A stretch of 64,000 nt of DNA from NCBI GenBank assembly GCA_027924585.1, contig BSBM01000486.1, positions 46,206,001-46,270,000 on the forward strand, in the 5' to 3' direction. Shown here one piece after another: positions 36,938-50,045 of this stretch. The notes under the pieces were generated by a model. The model searched no databases, was not told the DNA's origin, and saw only the letters and a list, made by a program, of their open reading frames with translations. How positions within the stretch are numbered: the first letter of the stretch is position 1; each line of letters opens with the position of its first letter. The position numbers and the translations under genes are program-made. The DNA comes from Larix kaempferi (Eukaryota; Streptophyta; Pinopsida; Pinales; Pinaceae).

Positions 36938-39741
36938 CCAAGTTACAACACTCGGACCTATATTGGGCTTAACATGAAGAGATAAGTTGGAGGGACTCCA
37001 TTTGCAAGACGCAACAATTCATTCTCAAAGTTTCCCAAAGAGGTGACCAACAAAGACGTCAGTAAGTTACAAGAAAGTAAGTTCCATTATGTTCATTCCT
37101 GAATCATTTTGTGTTAAGCTAAGAAATGAAATTTGGGGATTGAATCATTGTGCCTTAAACTAAGGAATGAAATTTGGGGTGGAAACATGTTCCGCAAGAA
37201 ATATTTATATACTGCTTTAGAATAGCCTAAGATGTCTAGGATTATAGTGAACTCTTGGATCTTCAGAAAAATATAAACAAATGTGTGAGATAAAGATGAG
37301 GAATTGACATCATTTTGCAGATACATAAGTTGTTTATAAGGGTATAAGTGATATCGTCAATCAACTTGCATAATGAAGTTTGAAGAAAGTCGATAATGAT
37401 ATATTAATAAACCATCTTCCATTTCCGTAAGGAGTATGATTTTAAAAGTCCCAATAACAATGAGTGACGGTGGATCTAAGTAGTTTTATTACTTGGGAAA
37501 GAAGTTTAAATAAATATGAACTCTACCATAATTCGATTTTTAGTTGTACCTCGTAGTTATACTTTAAAGGTAATACTTAAAAGAGTAGCACTCTACTAGT
37601 GATATTGTGAATTCTGATGGATAAAGCATAATTATCTCTCTGCTAGTGATAGGCAATAACATTGGTCGACAATTGGTTTCCTTAATTTTTCATATAGGGA
37701 AAAGTGCGTTCAAAATGAACTTAATTATGAAAATATTGGGACAATAACTATGACCACTAAAGCATATCTGGTTGTGTCAAGACTAATGAAAAATACTATA
37801 GCCCATTTCTCTTCATAAAGATATGAGAAGTGATGATGAGATATGATGAGAATTATGACGAGATATACTATCATATACTTTGTCAACTCACCAAAATTAG
37901 AAGTGGAATTTTGATGTTTCTTTCGATATACCTCATGTGTTTAATCTCTTCCACTTCTATGATGGATTATCGTATAAGGGCAATTTTGGTAAACGATGAT
38001 CCCTCGGATTCTCAAGTTGTACATGCGGCAACCATATAGCTATAATTCTTGTTTCAACATATTTATGTTTATTATTAATGGAAAAGAATTTCATAAAGAT
38101 GTCCATGGTAAATAGAGCATTATATGAACTAAGAGTTTAAAAGCAGTGTTTAATTTTCGATAGACGTATTTTTGTTAGGGTAAGTGACTACCACTACATA
38201 CAGTTGTCATGTTTTCTCTGGCACAAAGTTGTTCCGAGGAAGACTTATAGTTAATGACATGGTTGGAAAATTGATTAAAGTTTTTGTATAAATATACAAG
38301 AATATTGATCGGAGAAATAAATGAGGCCGAATACTTCTTCATCAAATTGATGGAAGGATGGTAGACCTTGTAACACAAATGACCTGACTTTATGGGGATA
38401 TTTTCTTTTCTTTTCTTGTTTTTCTAACGGAGTTAGAATTTGGTGAATTAAACGACCATTGGAATTATTGGAAAGGTTATCCCTCAAGATGTGCTAACAT
38501 TGCAATTCCGTGTTATAAGATGAAATCAATAAACCCCAAATAAAGATGTTGATCGTGTATGGATGTTGTAGGGTGATGATTTCAGTAGGAAATGGTTCCC
38601 CTACAAAATTTCAAGAAAAAAAAAACTTTGTTATATAAAGTGGTACTAACTAGTGATTTTGGTAGATTGTCAAAAACAGTTGGATTTGTTGGGAGGCAGG
38701 AGCATGATATATTATGCAGGTGAATTCACGACGAGCACCAAGTCTATGTGTCGCAAGAAGTTAAAGGTTGTAATCGAAAGTAAGTACAGACAAATTAAAG
38801 AATATATTGATATGATCATGTGTTTTAGGTAGATTGTTAATATCTACAGGACTTGTTGAAAGACAAGAACATTATACATAATTATGCATAAAGCATGATA
38901 TAGAAGAGAAGTGATTTTCCGTGTGAGCACGATGGTGTTAGGAAAATGATTGCTGTGGGAGCACAATGGTGTTAGGCAAATGATTGCTGTGTGAGCACAT
39001 TGGTGCTAGGCAAATGAGGTGGCAAAAATTGATGATCCAACTCTACCTTGCTAAGGTAGCTTTTCCTGGACTCAAGCAAGGAAGCTTGAGGGGAATTGTG
39101 AAGAGTCGGGGATCTCAATGGCAAGACCTAGGCACAAATTTTGACATCTAGAAGACAGGACGTTGTTTGATGTTTTTGAGGGGAAAACTTTTGACTAGCA
39201 ATCAAAAGGGAGAGTAACCTCAAAGTTAGCCTGTAAGTCCACATGGAAAACTGGTGACAGGAGAAAAATCGAGGGAGAGTTCTATGTTCAGTAGATACTT
39301 GATGAATTTTCCAAAGTAGAGTTTGGTGATCAACAAATTATTGTTGAATATTTTCATTTTTTATGAGGTAACAATAGAACATATACTAACGAATTGCCAA
39401 GTAACCAGATGGTTTAATGTCATATTTTGTGAATGTTATGCATACCAATATAACCTTGAATGTGCAAAAAGCCCTCAAGGACGAGGGTGAATGATGAAAT
39501 TTCAAGTTTACTACCTGGAGTTTTATGAACTAAATCTGGAGTACTTGTGAAATACCAATTTTGTGTTGCAAATGTGCTAATTGTCATGTTCTGTATTGGA
39601 TTCTGAAATATATGACATATTTTACCGGATAAACTTTGGCGTCCGGTTTTATTTCATGAAAGTACAGATTTTCAGCAATAACGACGTACAGAAAGATTGA
39701 AGGAAGATCAACGAAGCAAGAGAAGGGACAATGCACACATG

Positions 39742-39759
39742 AACATCGAGGACGATGTT
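39742..39759 (+). promoter_or_regulatory. Pre-PPT hairpin, LARD unit 3
   Basis: AACATCG-AGGA-CGATGTT, as in unit 1. Confidence 0.78.
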
Positions 39760-39765
39760 ATCCTT

Positions 39766-39779
39766 AAAGGGGGAAAGGA
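39766..39779 (+). promoter_or_regulatory. Polypurine tract, LARD unit 3
   Basis: AAAGGGGGAAAGGA abuts LTR4. Confidence 0.9.
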
Positions 39780-42700
39780 TGTAACACCCCTCTTCCTACC
39801 CTACCTTTATATAATTTGAAATTGTAAATAGTATGAGGTTTCTGGTGAGGAGCTCAAGGCCAAGGCCCCACCAGACAACTGTACAAACATTGTATTATTT
39901 TAGTAAATGAAATAATGTCCTCTAGACTAGGGGGAGACATGAATGGTGAGAAAAATCATACAAGGCGGTGGATGGTGGTAGGTCATCAACCAATCAAGAT
40001 TAGATGAACGGTGGAAAGTTAATATCCACCTATATGCTTAAAATAGAATGCTATGTTATAAGCAATAGGATAATCCCTGAGAATAAACAAGAAAGAATGA
40101 AATCTTAGGAAAGCAGTAAAATCACACCTATTGTTACTCATCAAATATTTGGAGATCAACACCTAACTAAGAATATGTGTTTATAATTTCGGCCTAGACA
40201 AGCCACTACTTTAACAAAAGGTTAAAGGTTGTTGTAAAAACCTTCTAGACATACCGCGGGTATGTGAGGGTATGTGTTTTGATAGTGTGTAGGAACACTC
40301 ATGTAAGTCATAGGACTTATCCAAAATAAGATGGGTTTGCTTACATATATAAATACTTATACATATGTGAACTAAGTATTACCTTTATATGAACATATAC
40401 AAGAGTATAATTAAAGGATAGATATGCAACAGGTGCTATACCTTTATGTGTTGGTATGTTGCATAGTTAGGAATAACACGCACCTACGTATATTATGCAA
40501 GGGGCATGGTCTTCTTTTAAATATTGTAAATATTTAAAGTTAAAACACTTGTGTAATAAGTGTTTCCATATAAGCTGATATGAGTACGTAACCTTTAGTG
40601 ATTGGCTAGAATATTTACAACCATATCTATTATTATACTTATGTGATAGAAGCTAAGCTAAGGGTTTATGTTATCTATGCTTTAAGTAATTACCGAGGAT
40701 AAGTAATTACATATAAGCGGATTACAATCTAATGCGATATAAGCTTCCCTATATTGTATAAGCATAGGGTTTTGTTTTACCTTACTAGTTATGCAGATAC
40801 TTATGTGAATAGTATGAGCTATAGTGTCCAAGCTGAGCTAGTTGGATTTAAACATCGTTGAAATATAAAGATATGATTAATTTATTAAGGTGAATTATTA
40901 CGAGAAGAGATTTCGCTAGGAATAAAGGAAAATATTAACATTTATTTCTTGAAAAGAATAATCGAGCAAGCATTATACCTTACTTCAAGATCCACCTTAA
41001 GTATACATGAACTCGACCTTGGAAGGAGACACCATCTGTCAAGATGAGTCCAGGTAGCCACGTCTTCTAGTGCCTCCACTTGGCAAGAGCACTCCACTAC
41101 GTGTTGAGTTCAGAGGCGGACGGAGCTCTCAAGGAGAACTGAGAGCCTGCGCAAAGGGGGTTTTAAGGACGATCGCGCCCACAGCTTGGGGGCGGCGGGG
41201 AAATGAGAGAGAGAACCTTCCAGTACTCGGATCTCTGAGATCGCAATCTAGAGAAATATTTGCAGGAGGAGTTCTGTAAAGTAGGACGGTTTATTTCTAC
41301 ATTGGGGATAGACTGATGGCTGCGGAGATCGCGTTAGCTTCTTGTCAACAGGAGTAGGTAGTAACTTAGCTCTTCCAGAGGTATGAATTCTGATAGCCCA
41401 GTATCGATCCCGGGTATGAGAGCTATTCTCTGTTATTTAACTTGCCTCGCATCTTAAAGGTATGATTCTTCTGTACTCCGTTACACTACAGAATGAGAGA
41501 TAACTCTGCATCGAGTTCTGTAGAAGGAAGGGAAGGGATAGCTTGTTACAGCTCGATCCCTGTTACATTTTGGTGTTTTATTTATGTTATCTATGCCGTA
41601 GTAATGGATATGGCGGGAAGGGTTACGCTCATGAGCTGAGCCCTGTTAAGTTTCGGTGTAATGATTTCATTTCTGCCGCGAAAGCGTTTGTTTCCGTAGA
41701 ATCTCTGTTTATACATCATTACTATAAAAAAATCATTGAGATTCCTGTTCATATAGTATGATCCCTGTAGGATTTGGGATATATATATGATCATGAATTT
41801 ACTGCATTAAGTCGTGATGATTCCGAGGAATATCGATTTTTCTGCGGGAAGTCGTGTTGATCCGATCTCCTCAACCGCTTGAACCCTATTGATATTTTTT
41901 TAGGGCTTTACTCACAGAGTGTAAGTATGTAGGGGAAGGGACGGCCTGGAGGAGCCCGATCCCAGTTGGTTTATTGCACAAATCATAAGCCATATTCTGC
42001 CTGCGCAGAGAGAGAGATATCCTTTTCGTTTTCCTGTTATATATGTTGTTCGATAGGCATATCTCTGCCTCGCATAGAGAAGGATCTTTAGTTTCCTAAT
42101 CATATATTTATATAGATTCTTTCTTCATATTCCGCCTTACGCCTGGAGTAGATCTTTGTATGAATAGAGATCGTGGTAGTTTTTGCATACCTTTGTTTTA
42201 TTTAGAATACATCTCTATAACGAATTTACGACCCTGCTAATTCGTGAGTGTTCAATATTGATCCATTTAGATGTTCTGGTGATAATGATCGGGTCGTGTA
42301 ACAGAGCTACGCATCTGCTATTTTATTTTTTAGTGTCTTTAGCACCTATCATAGCCGCAGCCAGGCATTGTTTTGCGCTTTGGTACCACTCATAGCCTCT
42401 CATCTATTGTAAGGAGTCAGAATAATTTTTCATTTTTGATATCGCCATGGAGGCGTCCTTTCCGAGTAAGAAGAATATGCAAGTCCCTAGTTACGTGCAA
42501 CTGGCCTTAGAGAAAGGAACTACTAACATCATAGATTAGGGCTGCTGCTATATATATATAGTGCTTGGGCCTGTCCTCTACGGCGGCTCTAGACATTTTT
42601 AACAAATGATGCTCACATCAATACGTCCTTGCCATTAGTCCAGCCATCTAATTAGGCATGCACTATGAGCAGGGAAGTGAACAAGCATGCTGGCCACACA

Positions 42701-43893
42701 TCCATCCTGGCAGCATCAAGCAACTACTGAACTTGAGACACTGTCAAGGCTTATTCCAACCCACATCTGACTATCTGATAGATAAGAGTAATTGTTACCG
42801 GTATTTACACCGTCAATATATGTGTGATCAACTTGATATTTATGCTATTTTTGTATTTTATTTAATCCCTGTCTAATTTCCATTTGAGATCAGGATCTCT
42901 GCTTGATTTCATGACCAATCGATTGTAAGCTAAAACTGTGTATTTCCAGTTTTGGGTTGACAGTCAAAACTCTGTGAATACAGCCACTCGGGTATGTTTT
43001 GCCTAAATTGGATGTATCATTTTGACTCTCCGTTTGTACTGAATGTTGTGAAAGGATTCTGTATGAGAGAAGTTCAGAAGAATTGATAACTGTATTGTAG
43101 CCATTGGTGGCAGGATGTAATTTCTCCCTATGTTTTGAAAATAATACATGATGCGACCTTCCTGGTGGACGTAGCCCAAAAGTTTTGGGTGAACCACGTG
43201 TATATCTCGTCTCTATCTTTTTGTGTAGTGGTGTGTTTTCTTCTTCTTGAGAATCGTGGTCGACAATGGTAGTGAAATTCATGAATGGTGATTTTAATTT
43301 ATAAATTGTTATGTTCGCAAGTAAAATTATGTTTTTGATGTTGAAGACAAGCTGTTAAGTTCGCAAGTAAAATTATGATTTTTGATGTTGAAAAACAAGC
43401 TTTTATGTTCGCAAATAAACTCATGATCTTGTAGCAATGAGCTTTTATTTTATATGCAGTATTCAACTTATATATTGATCGGTTGTGTAGGTAAGCTAGT
43501 TATAAGGCCATTAATTTGAATCGGTTAGGTTTATTATTTGATAGAGATTCTTCCTTATAGGGAATGCACCATTTTCATGCTAGGGTTTCATTCTGTGAAT
43601 GATAGGATGACAACTATAAAAGGGTTGAATCCCATGAGTTTGTTATGTGAAGATGTTAATAGGGTATTTCATAAAGTCTTATGTTTTAAGTGGTTATTGC
43701 TTAATCTTTAAAAGAACTAATCGTTACAGTATGAGAAGTTAGGAAATAATCAAAAGATATTTGATTAAGTTAAAATCGAAATGAATGTTTATGCATGCGG
43801 TATATCTATTTTCTTTCTCTCTTTTCGTTCAAATGAAAGAAATGCAAAAGAAAATCCCCAAGATTACTAACTCAGTTTTATGGAGATTTCACA
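39780..43893 (+). repeat. LARD L, LTR4 (4114 bp), end of array
   Basis: It ends ATTTCACA and is followed by GGAGT instead of a primer site. By eye it carries the most private substitutions of the four LTRs (about 14), several clustered at 42119-42220. U3 hairpin at 39842-39874; R/U5-type hairpin at 43165-43197. Confidence 0.95.
43165..43197 (+). promoter_or_regulatory. Conserved LTR hairpin, LARD LTR4
   Basis: Identical to the LTR1 copy. Confidence 0.8.
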
Positions 43894-43898
43894 GGAGT
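43894..43898. repeat. Target site duplication GGAGT of the LARD array (right copy)
   Basis: It matches 18867-18871. Solo LTR B sequence resumes here. Confidence 0.95.
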
Positions 43899-44569
43899 TG
43901 TCTCGGTGGAAAAATGTTCTTCCCCAGTGCATTCTTGTTCAACAGAGATCCACGATTTCTGAGCGAGGAGAGAATTTTGGGGCAGGCAATGCTTAGCCTA
44001 ACTGGTTCGCTAGTGAATGGAGTTCACATTGCATAGTAAATTCCTTGTCTTGTTTGATCTATGGTGAATGAGGTTAGTACTCGGATCAACCGGAGCACTG
44101 GGATCAAAGGTAAAATTGTTTATTTTTAATATATCTCTGCATTCTTCTCCATTAAGTATTAATGTAGGTATTTAGACCTTGGATCTGTGCATCCTTGACA
44201 GGAGTGCAGTTTGGAATAGATGCAAACTCCACATACTCTTCCATTAAGTGTGAATTATGTATTTGAGACCCTGGATCTGTGACTTTTTGAATGCTTGGGT
44301 TAAACACTAGTCTCTGTATGATGTCCATGGATTGAGATCGTGTACACTTGGATAAAAGGGCTAGCTTATTTATGCTTTCTTTTGATTGAAACCATGTCTC
44401 TGAGAGTTTTGGATCGAATCATTTACTGGATGTAGGTTTGTTCAATGCTGAAAACGTAACTCTATATATTCTTTATTGGAGTTGAAAAGTGTGTCCCTGA
44501 GATTTGCTGGATCAAATCGTTTATTGGCTGTATGTTTAAATTCAATGCTGGATTTGAATTTACCCTTTT

Positions 44570-44765
44570 GAATCTGATGGATCCTCTGCTAGTCCAGTAC
44601 TGATCTTGGGTATGAGATCTGTTTTAATTTATTATTTTGAATTTGACGAATCCTCTGCTAGTCCTACATTGTTCTCGGTTACGAGATCTGTTTGCATTTT
44701 ATTAATTTGAATCAAACGAACCTCTGCCAGTTCCAGCGTTGATCTCGAGTAAGAGATATATTTTA
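44570..44765 (+). repeat. Diverged tandem repeat of about 62 bp in LTR B
   Basis: Three units share CTCTGCTAGTCC, a GATCT/GTTCT..GGGTATGAG block and GAGATCTG. A related stretch (gcccagtatcgatcccgggt then atgagagct) lies near 20489-20515 in LARD LTR1, so the motif crosses families. Confidence 0.6.
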
Positions 44766-46049
44766 TTATGATCCAATACGATCTATATGTACTAGCCACC
44801 TAAGTTACCTTGTATGATCGTTATCTATGGGCAGTATTATATATATGTATTACATTGTATAAATGCAGATGGATCTATTCTCTGCCATTATGATATAGAA
44901 CGGGTTCCACTGTAAGAATGCGTTTAACCCTCTTGATAAAATTTTGAGTGAAACCCTTTCTATCTGTGAACCCCGTTGAAGCACTAGCGCTGGCTTGTCT
45001 TGTTCTGTAAAGCCCCAAAGGAACTCTGTGTGTTGTATTATTGTTAACAAGAGATCTCTATCGTGTTTCGAGGATGTGGTTAAAACTTTTGTTGTTGTGC
45101 TATTTCTGTATACGAAGGGAACAGCACGAATGTCGCTTTAATCCTCGAGCTTACATTATGCGTAATTTCTGTTGCGTAGTCTACTTCCAATTGTTGTAAC
45201 TGAAATTATTACATTAATGGCCACCGAGCCATGATCTCAGTGCTATTGAGTATTCGTTGTTTTTAATTGTTTAATTATTTAATTTACTACAGTTGAGTCT
45301 TTATTCAAATCTCCATAAATCGCTTGACAAGTTTTGGCGTAGGTTCAACTGTTTATTTGGTTTATTTGGAATCCTCTGCCCTATGGGCGCTAATAGTCAC
45401 AACCGTATCTTACTGTAGGATATCTCACCTCATCATTATTCGTCGAATAGAAAATTAATATTCAACCTAAATAAAGTTAGTAGATATCAATCAAGGTGTG
45501 AGCATTAGTATAAATGATATGTATTCTATATCGTTCTATTTATTTGTATGTTTAGCTATTAAGACTTTCCTTAGTAATTACTCTCCCTTTAGGGTTGACT
45601 TGCATTTACAGTGTGCCAACTCATTTTATATTATGGGTAGAGTCCATGAATAAATTACCTAAGACTCTTATAGCTTGTGCTTAGTAATTGTAGGTAGTGT
45701 GTGTGTAAGGGCATGACCTCGTATAATGGTTAGAGGTATTAAAAGATCAATTTTATTTATGTATAGTGGAATGGGTAAGCAATAGCGCAATGTTTGGTTA
45801 GTATTTATAGTTTGAATGATAGGCTTGGAAAAAGCCCATAAGAAGATAATTTTATGTGTATGCTCTTGATGAGAGTGGCAATTAATTATGGCGACAACTA
45901 TGTCGCAGGATGTAATCTCTTTCGAGAAGAATATAATTTGATTATTGTTGAGAATGATCTCCCTCTAGAGGAGAAGCTGGAAGAATAGAAACATTGAGTT
46001 GCATAATGTATCCCTTGACTTTGAATATTACAAGAATTGACCTGCCTTT

Positions 46050-46078
46050 GTGGACGTAGCCCAGCCGGGGTGAACCAC
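46050..46078 (+). promoter_or_regulatory. Conserved LTR hairpin, B version
   Basis: GTGG, ACGTAG, CCC-AGCC-GGG(G), TGAA, CCAC. It is followed by a T/G-rich run (tgtctcgatcatgtgtgttt). Confidence 0.75.
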
Positions 46079-46433
46079 CTATATCCTTGTCTCGATCATG
46101 TGTGTTTAATTTTGGCTTATTGTTTGTCAATTGGGACGTTGTGTCAATTACTTATGTGATAAATTATAAATGTTGCATCTAAATGTACCTGATAAATTAT
46201 TAATGTTGTATTTAGATGTATGTGATAAATTATAAGTGTCATGAATTTTTCGGCAGGACAATCTTGTCCAGTTTAATGTATGTAGTGAAAGAATAAGAAA
46301 TCAATAGAAAATGTTACTTAGTGGAATGTTACAAAGTGTTACATAGGGGTTTTTATTTATCTCTATTATGTGCTGTGAAAAGAATTTTTTTTTATTCACT
46401 AAATCCTAACATCAATATTTGGGAGATGTTACA

Positions 46434-46438
46434 TTGAG
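46434..46438. repeat. Target site duplication TTGAG of B (right copy)
   Basis: It matches 17447-17451. Confidence 0.9.
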
Positions 46439-46528
46439 ATATTGTAACTTCAAAGAATATTATATTTGTACTTTATTATTTTGGAGATGTTTCATTCCTC
46501 CTTGAAGATCTTATTCTATATCCGGAGA

Positions 46529-47024
46529 TGTTTATTCCTCCGTCGGAATGTGGTAACTTGGGTTATTAGACTTCCCTAGTGGGGGTCGGCCCTGTATGTG
46601 TTATGTGGGTCAAAGGGTTATTAGACCACCCTAGAGGGGTCGGTCCAGTCAGTTGTAGTGGGGTATTTAACCCATTTGTTAAATACGATCCTACATGTTT
46701 TGTGTAAAAGAAAAGTCAGAGTAGTGTATAAATAGAGGAGGTGTATTCCTCATTTGACACACACTCACTCACTTGAGAGTGGCGCACTTGTGAAGGAGAG
46801 GTTTGCTATGGAGAAGGAGGAGCTTATGCTCAGGGTTACATCTTTGTATATTGTTGGTCATCTATATTGAGGAATCTTTACTGGGTTTTCTACCCCACGA
46901 GGGTTTCCCAGGACAAATCTGTGTCTCTTGTGTTTATGTTGTGCTTGTTGTTTCTTCAGTGATCCTGTATATGCTATTATTGTGAAATGGAATGTGATGC
47001 TGCTATTTTCTGTCTTAGCATATT
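46529..47024 (+). promoter_or_regulatory. Possible short LTR or promoter with TATA box
   Basis: GTATAAATAGAGG at 46726-46738 is a strong plant TATA context, followed by a CA-rich initiator-like stretch (gacacacactcactcac). Upstream is a purine run ending ccggaga before TGTTTATTCC, and downstream a segment reading acaaatctgtgtctcttgtg, which resembles plant copia LTR 3' parts, ending TCTTAGCA. A second copy of this LTR, a primer site and a clear duplication were not found, so the element type is only a guess. Confidence 0.35.
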
Positions 47025-47034
47025 AAATCTTAAC

Positions 47035-49150
47035 AACCATAGACAACCCGATTCAACCCTGGTCAACCAAAGTCAACCATGGTAAACCATAGTCAAATTG
47101 ATATAATATTAATAATTATTATTTTAATATTACAATTTTAAGTATAAAGAATGGTATTATATGTTTATAATAATAATAACTATATTATTATTTCAATCTT
47201 AAGTGATGGTGACAAAACAACCAAAGTCAACCATGTCCAAACAATTAAACTTAATGAAATTCAACCAAAAAAACAAAATTCAACCTAACAACCAAGGTCA
47301 ACCGTGCCCAATAAAAAAAATCAACAATGTAACCATGTTTAAACATAGTAAACCATGGTCAACTAAGTCAAACATGGATAACCAAAGTCAACCATGGTCA
47401 ACCAAACCATGTAACACAAAGTCAACCATAGTCAACGAAACCATGCCCAAACAACCAAAGTCAACAAAACAACCTAAGTCATGCAAACTGAACCAAGGTC
47501 AACCATGCCTAAATAATGTAAACCATTGTTAAAGATAATAAACCATGGTCAACAAAACAATGTAAACCAAATTCATACAAATAATGTAAAATAATTAGTC
47601 ATCCAAAGTCAACCATGCCTAAACAACCATAATCATCAAAAGGTAACCATGCCTAAACAACCAAAGATAACCAAAACAATCAAATTCAACCATGCCCAAA
47701 GTCAACCAAAGTCAACCACAATCAACCATGCCCAAACAACCAAAACCAATAAAATTCAACCATGGTCAACCAAACAATGTAAACCAAAGTAAAATGTGGC
47801 TAACCAAACAAAGTTAACAATTTAAACATGGTCAACCAAACAATGTAAACCAAAGTCAACCATGGTCAACCAAACAATGTTAGGTTCAAAGTGAACCAAA
47901 GTAAACAATGTTAACATGATCAACCAAGCAATGTAACATCGTTCCCCAAATCATGTAAACGATGTAAACAATTCAAGCAAAGTCAACCAAAGGAAAACAT
48001 ACCCAAACAACCAAAGTAATCCAAAGTCAACCATTACCAAACAACTAAAGTCATTAAGACAAATATGGCTTAATAATATTAACATTAATCCAAAGGAAAC
48101 CATATTAAAATTACTTACTTACAATGATAGTCAACCATAGTAAACCATAGTCAACCATGGTAAACCTTAGTCAACCATGGTAAACCATAGTTGACCATAT
48201 TTAATAAGTCAACCAAATTAAACCACATTCAAACAAAGTGAACCATACTCAACCATGGTTAACCATATCTAACTAAAGTCAACCAAAATCAACCATATTT
48301 AATCAAAGTCAACCATAGTCAATTAGTCAACCAAACTCAAACAAAGTTAACCATAGTCTATTACTTCCTAACAAAGTCATCCATAGCCAATTAGTCACCA
48401 TAGTAAACCAAAGTCGACCATATTCTATGAATGTCAACCATGGTCATCCATAGTCAACCAAAGTCAATTGCGGCCAAAGAAAGGAAACCATAGTCAATTA
48501 GTCAACTAAAGTCAACCATAGTCAAACATAGTTGACTATAGTTATTCATTGTCAACCATAGTAAACCGGAGTTAATTATGGCCAACCTAAGTTTAAACCA
48601 TACTTAAACATGGTCAACCATAGTCGAACAAAGTAAACCATAGTCCACAATATCTAATCATCATGTTCATGCCTTGGAGAATGCATAGTAGCCATGATTG
48701 TCATCGACGCTTCGAATCCAAAACATGATTCATCATCAGGACAGTTTGTTAATTTTTTTTACCAAACTCAAACCTTGGTCAACCATAGTGAACCATATTC
48801 CACCATTTTCAGTGATGGTTAACCAATAATGAATTATGGACAAACTAAGTTAGCCATAGTCAACCATGGTCAACCAAACTCAACCATGTTCAACCATGGC
48901 CAACCATAGTCAACCATGGTCAATTATAGTCAATTATGGTCAACTATAATCGACCATAGTGATTTAGTTAACCAACATCAACCTGAGTCAAACAAATTCA
49001 ATCATAGTCAACCAAAGTCAATCATATTAAACAATAGTCAACCATGGTCAATTAGTCAGCATAGTAAACCAAAGGCAACCATAGGAAACAAAAGTTAACC
49101 ATGGTAAGCTGCAGTTATTTAGTCAACCAAAGTAAAATAAATTTAAGTAT
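47035..49150 (+). repeat. Degenerate 10-bp array (RGTCAACCAW), block 1
   Basis: Tandem decamers such as AGTCAACCAT, GGTCAACCAA and AGTAAACCAT run for about 2.1 kb, with AT-rich interruptions (47097-47205) and one non-repeat insert (48661-48760). On the minus strand each decamer reads ATGGTTGACY, which contains the W-box TTGACY bound by WRKY factors. Open frames across it are Asn/Gln/Ser/Pro-rich and arise from the repeat. Confidence 0.93.
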
Positions 49151-50045
49151 AGTCAATTATATTTATAGTTTTTTAAAAATATTTTTCATATTATATTTAT
49201 ATTGTTTTTGTTAAACATTAAAAGTTATGAAAACTACATAGACCGTCACATGCAAACATAGGAATTGTCTTCCTTTATATTTTTCCAAACTAAAGAGACC
49301 ATCACATGTAAACATAGGAATTGTATTCCTTTATAATTTTTTATTTCTATGTTTTCACTATTGAATGATCATAACTTAAAATGAAGTGAGAAATGAAAAA
49401 CAAAGTAGCATAAAATATCTATTTTCCTTTAGAGATGGTGTTTTTGTGAAAGTAATAATTTGATTGATCTCATATTAAATGTTGTTTTTTAGTAAAAAAA
49501 TTAAACAACATTTTTATTACTCTCGTTTTTATATCATGTTCTTAATGGTTAATACTTGTAGATATTCTTCTTTAATTTTTCTTTTTTAATCCATTTCATT
49601 TCTTACTTTTATCATTAGTAATAATCACTTTCTATTCATATATTTTATTTTAAAAATATATTTAATTTAATATTTTAATACTTTCCATTCTAAAGGAAAC
49701 ATACATGTTTATTAAAACATCAAGGAATTTGTAATCTAACTCCTAGCTCCTCTATTAAGAATTTCCTGAACTTTTTCAACTCTATTACCAAAACGTTGTA
49801 GAGGCTAAAATCCAACAACCATACAAAATTAATATTTTCATTAATGTTGTGGAGAGTGGATTCCTCAATTTTCAACTCCATAAATTATATTTTCTTCATT
49901 TATTCTACATAAAATAGAGTGTATTTGTGTCCATTACTACTTATTACTGCACACTATAGCTCCAATTATACTTGTAAGAATGAACTACCTCCTATTTATC
50001 ACCATCACGATGAACTATGATGGTTATATCCTTATAGAAAGTGCA
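49150..50045. other. AT-rich spacer between repeat blocks
   Basis: About 0.9 kb, very AT-rich, without RGTCAACCAW units or a recognisable gene. It contains a two-copy repeat of about 56 bp at 49231-49345 (words ccgtcacatgcaaacatagg and accatcacatgtaaacat, each with caattg/gaattgt-type sequence and ttcctttata). Confidence 0.7.

Larger units (their letters stand above)
36924..39779 (+). mobile_element. LARD L, internal region 3 (2856 bp, non-coding)
   Basis: Same layout: primer site 36926-36937, cassette M from 38921, pre-PPT hairpin 39742-39759, polypurine tract 39766-39779. One extra base beside the A-run near 38614 accounts for the 6970-bp period. Confidence 0.92.
18872..43893 (+). mobile_element. 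Tandem LARD array: 4 LTRs and 3 internal regions sharing LTRs
   Basis: The array reads LTR-int-LTR-int-LTR-int-LTR with a period of 6969, 6969 and 6970 bp. Each LTR is 4114 bp (TGTAACACCCC to GATTTCACA) and each internal region is 2855-2856 bp. A perfect tRNA-iMet primer site follows each of the first three LTRs, and a polypurine tract precedes each of the last three. No protein motif is present. LTR and internal sizes fit the LARD class (large retrotransposon derivatives), which depend on another element's proteins. The CCAC-rich U3 start, pre-PPT GAGGAC motif and iMet primer point to a Ty3/gypsy Tekay-like parent. One GGAGT duplication flanks the entire array. Confidence 0.95.
43899..46433 (+). 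mobile_element. Solo LTR B, 3' part (2535 bp)
   Basis: It ends GGGAGATGTTACA before TTGAG. It contains three diverged units of about 62 bp (44570-44765) with the words cctctgctagtcc and gagatctg, and the GTGGACGTA hairpin at 46050-46078, 355 nt from the end. There is no primer site, polypurine tract or protein motif. Confidence 0.88.

Noticed and set aside
18872-43893. The LARD array as a pure assembly artefact
   Set aside because: Each LTR and internal region has private substitutions and one has an indel, which simple duplication of reads would not produce. It is still worth confirming with long reads.
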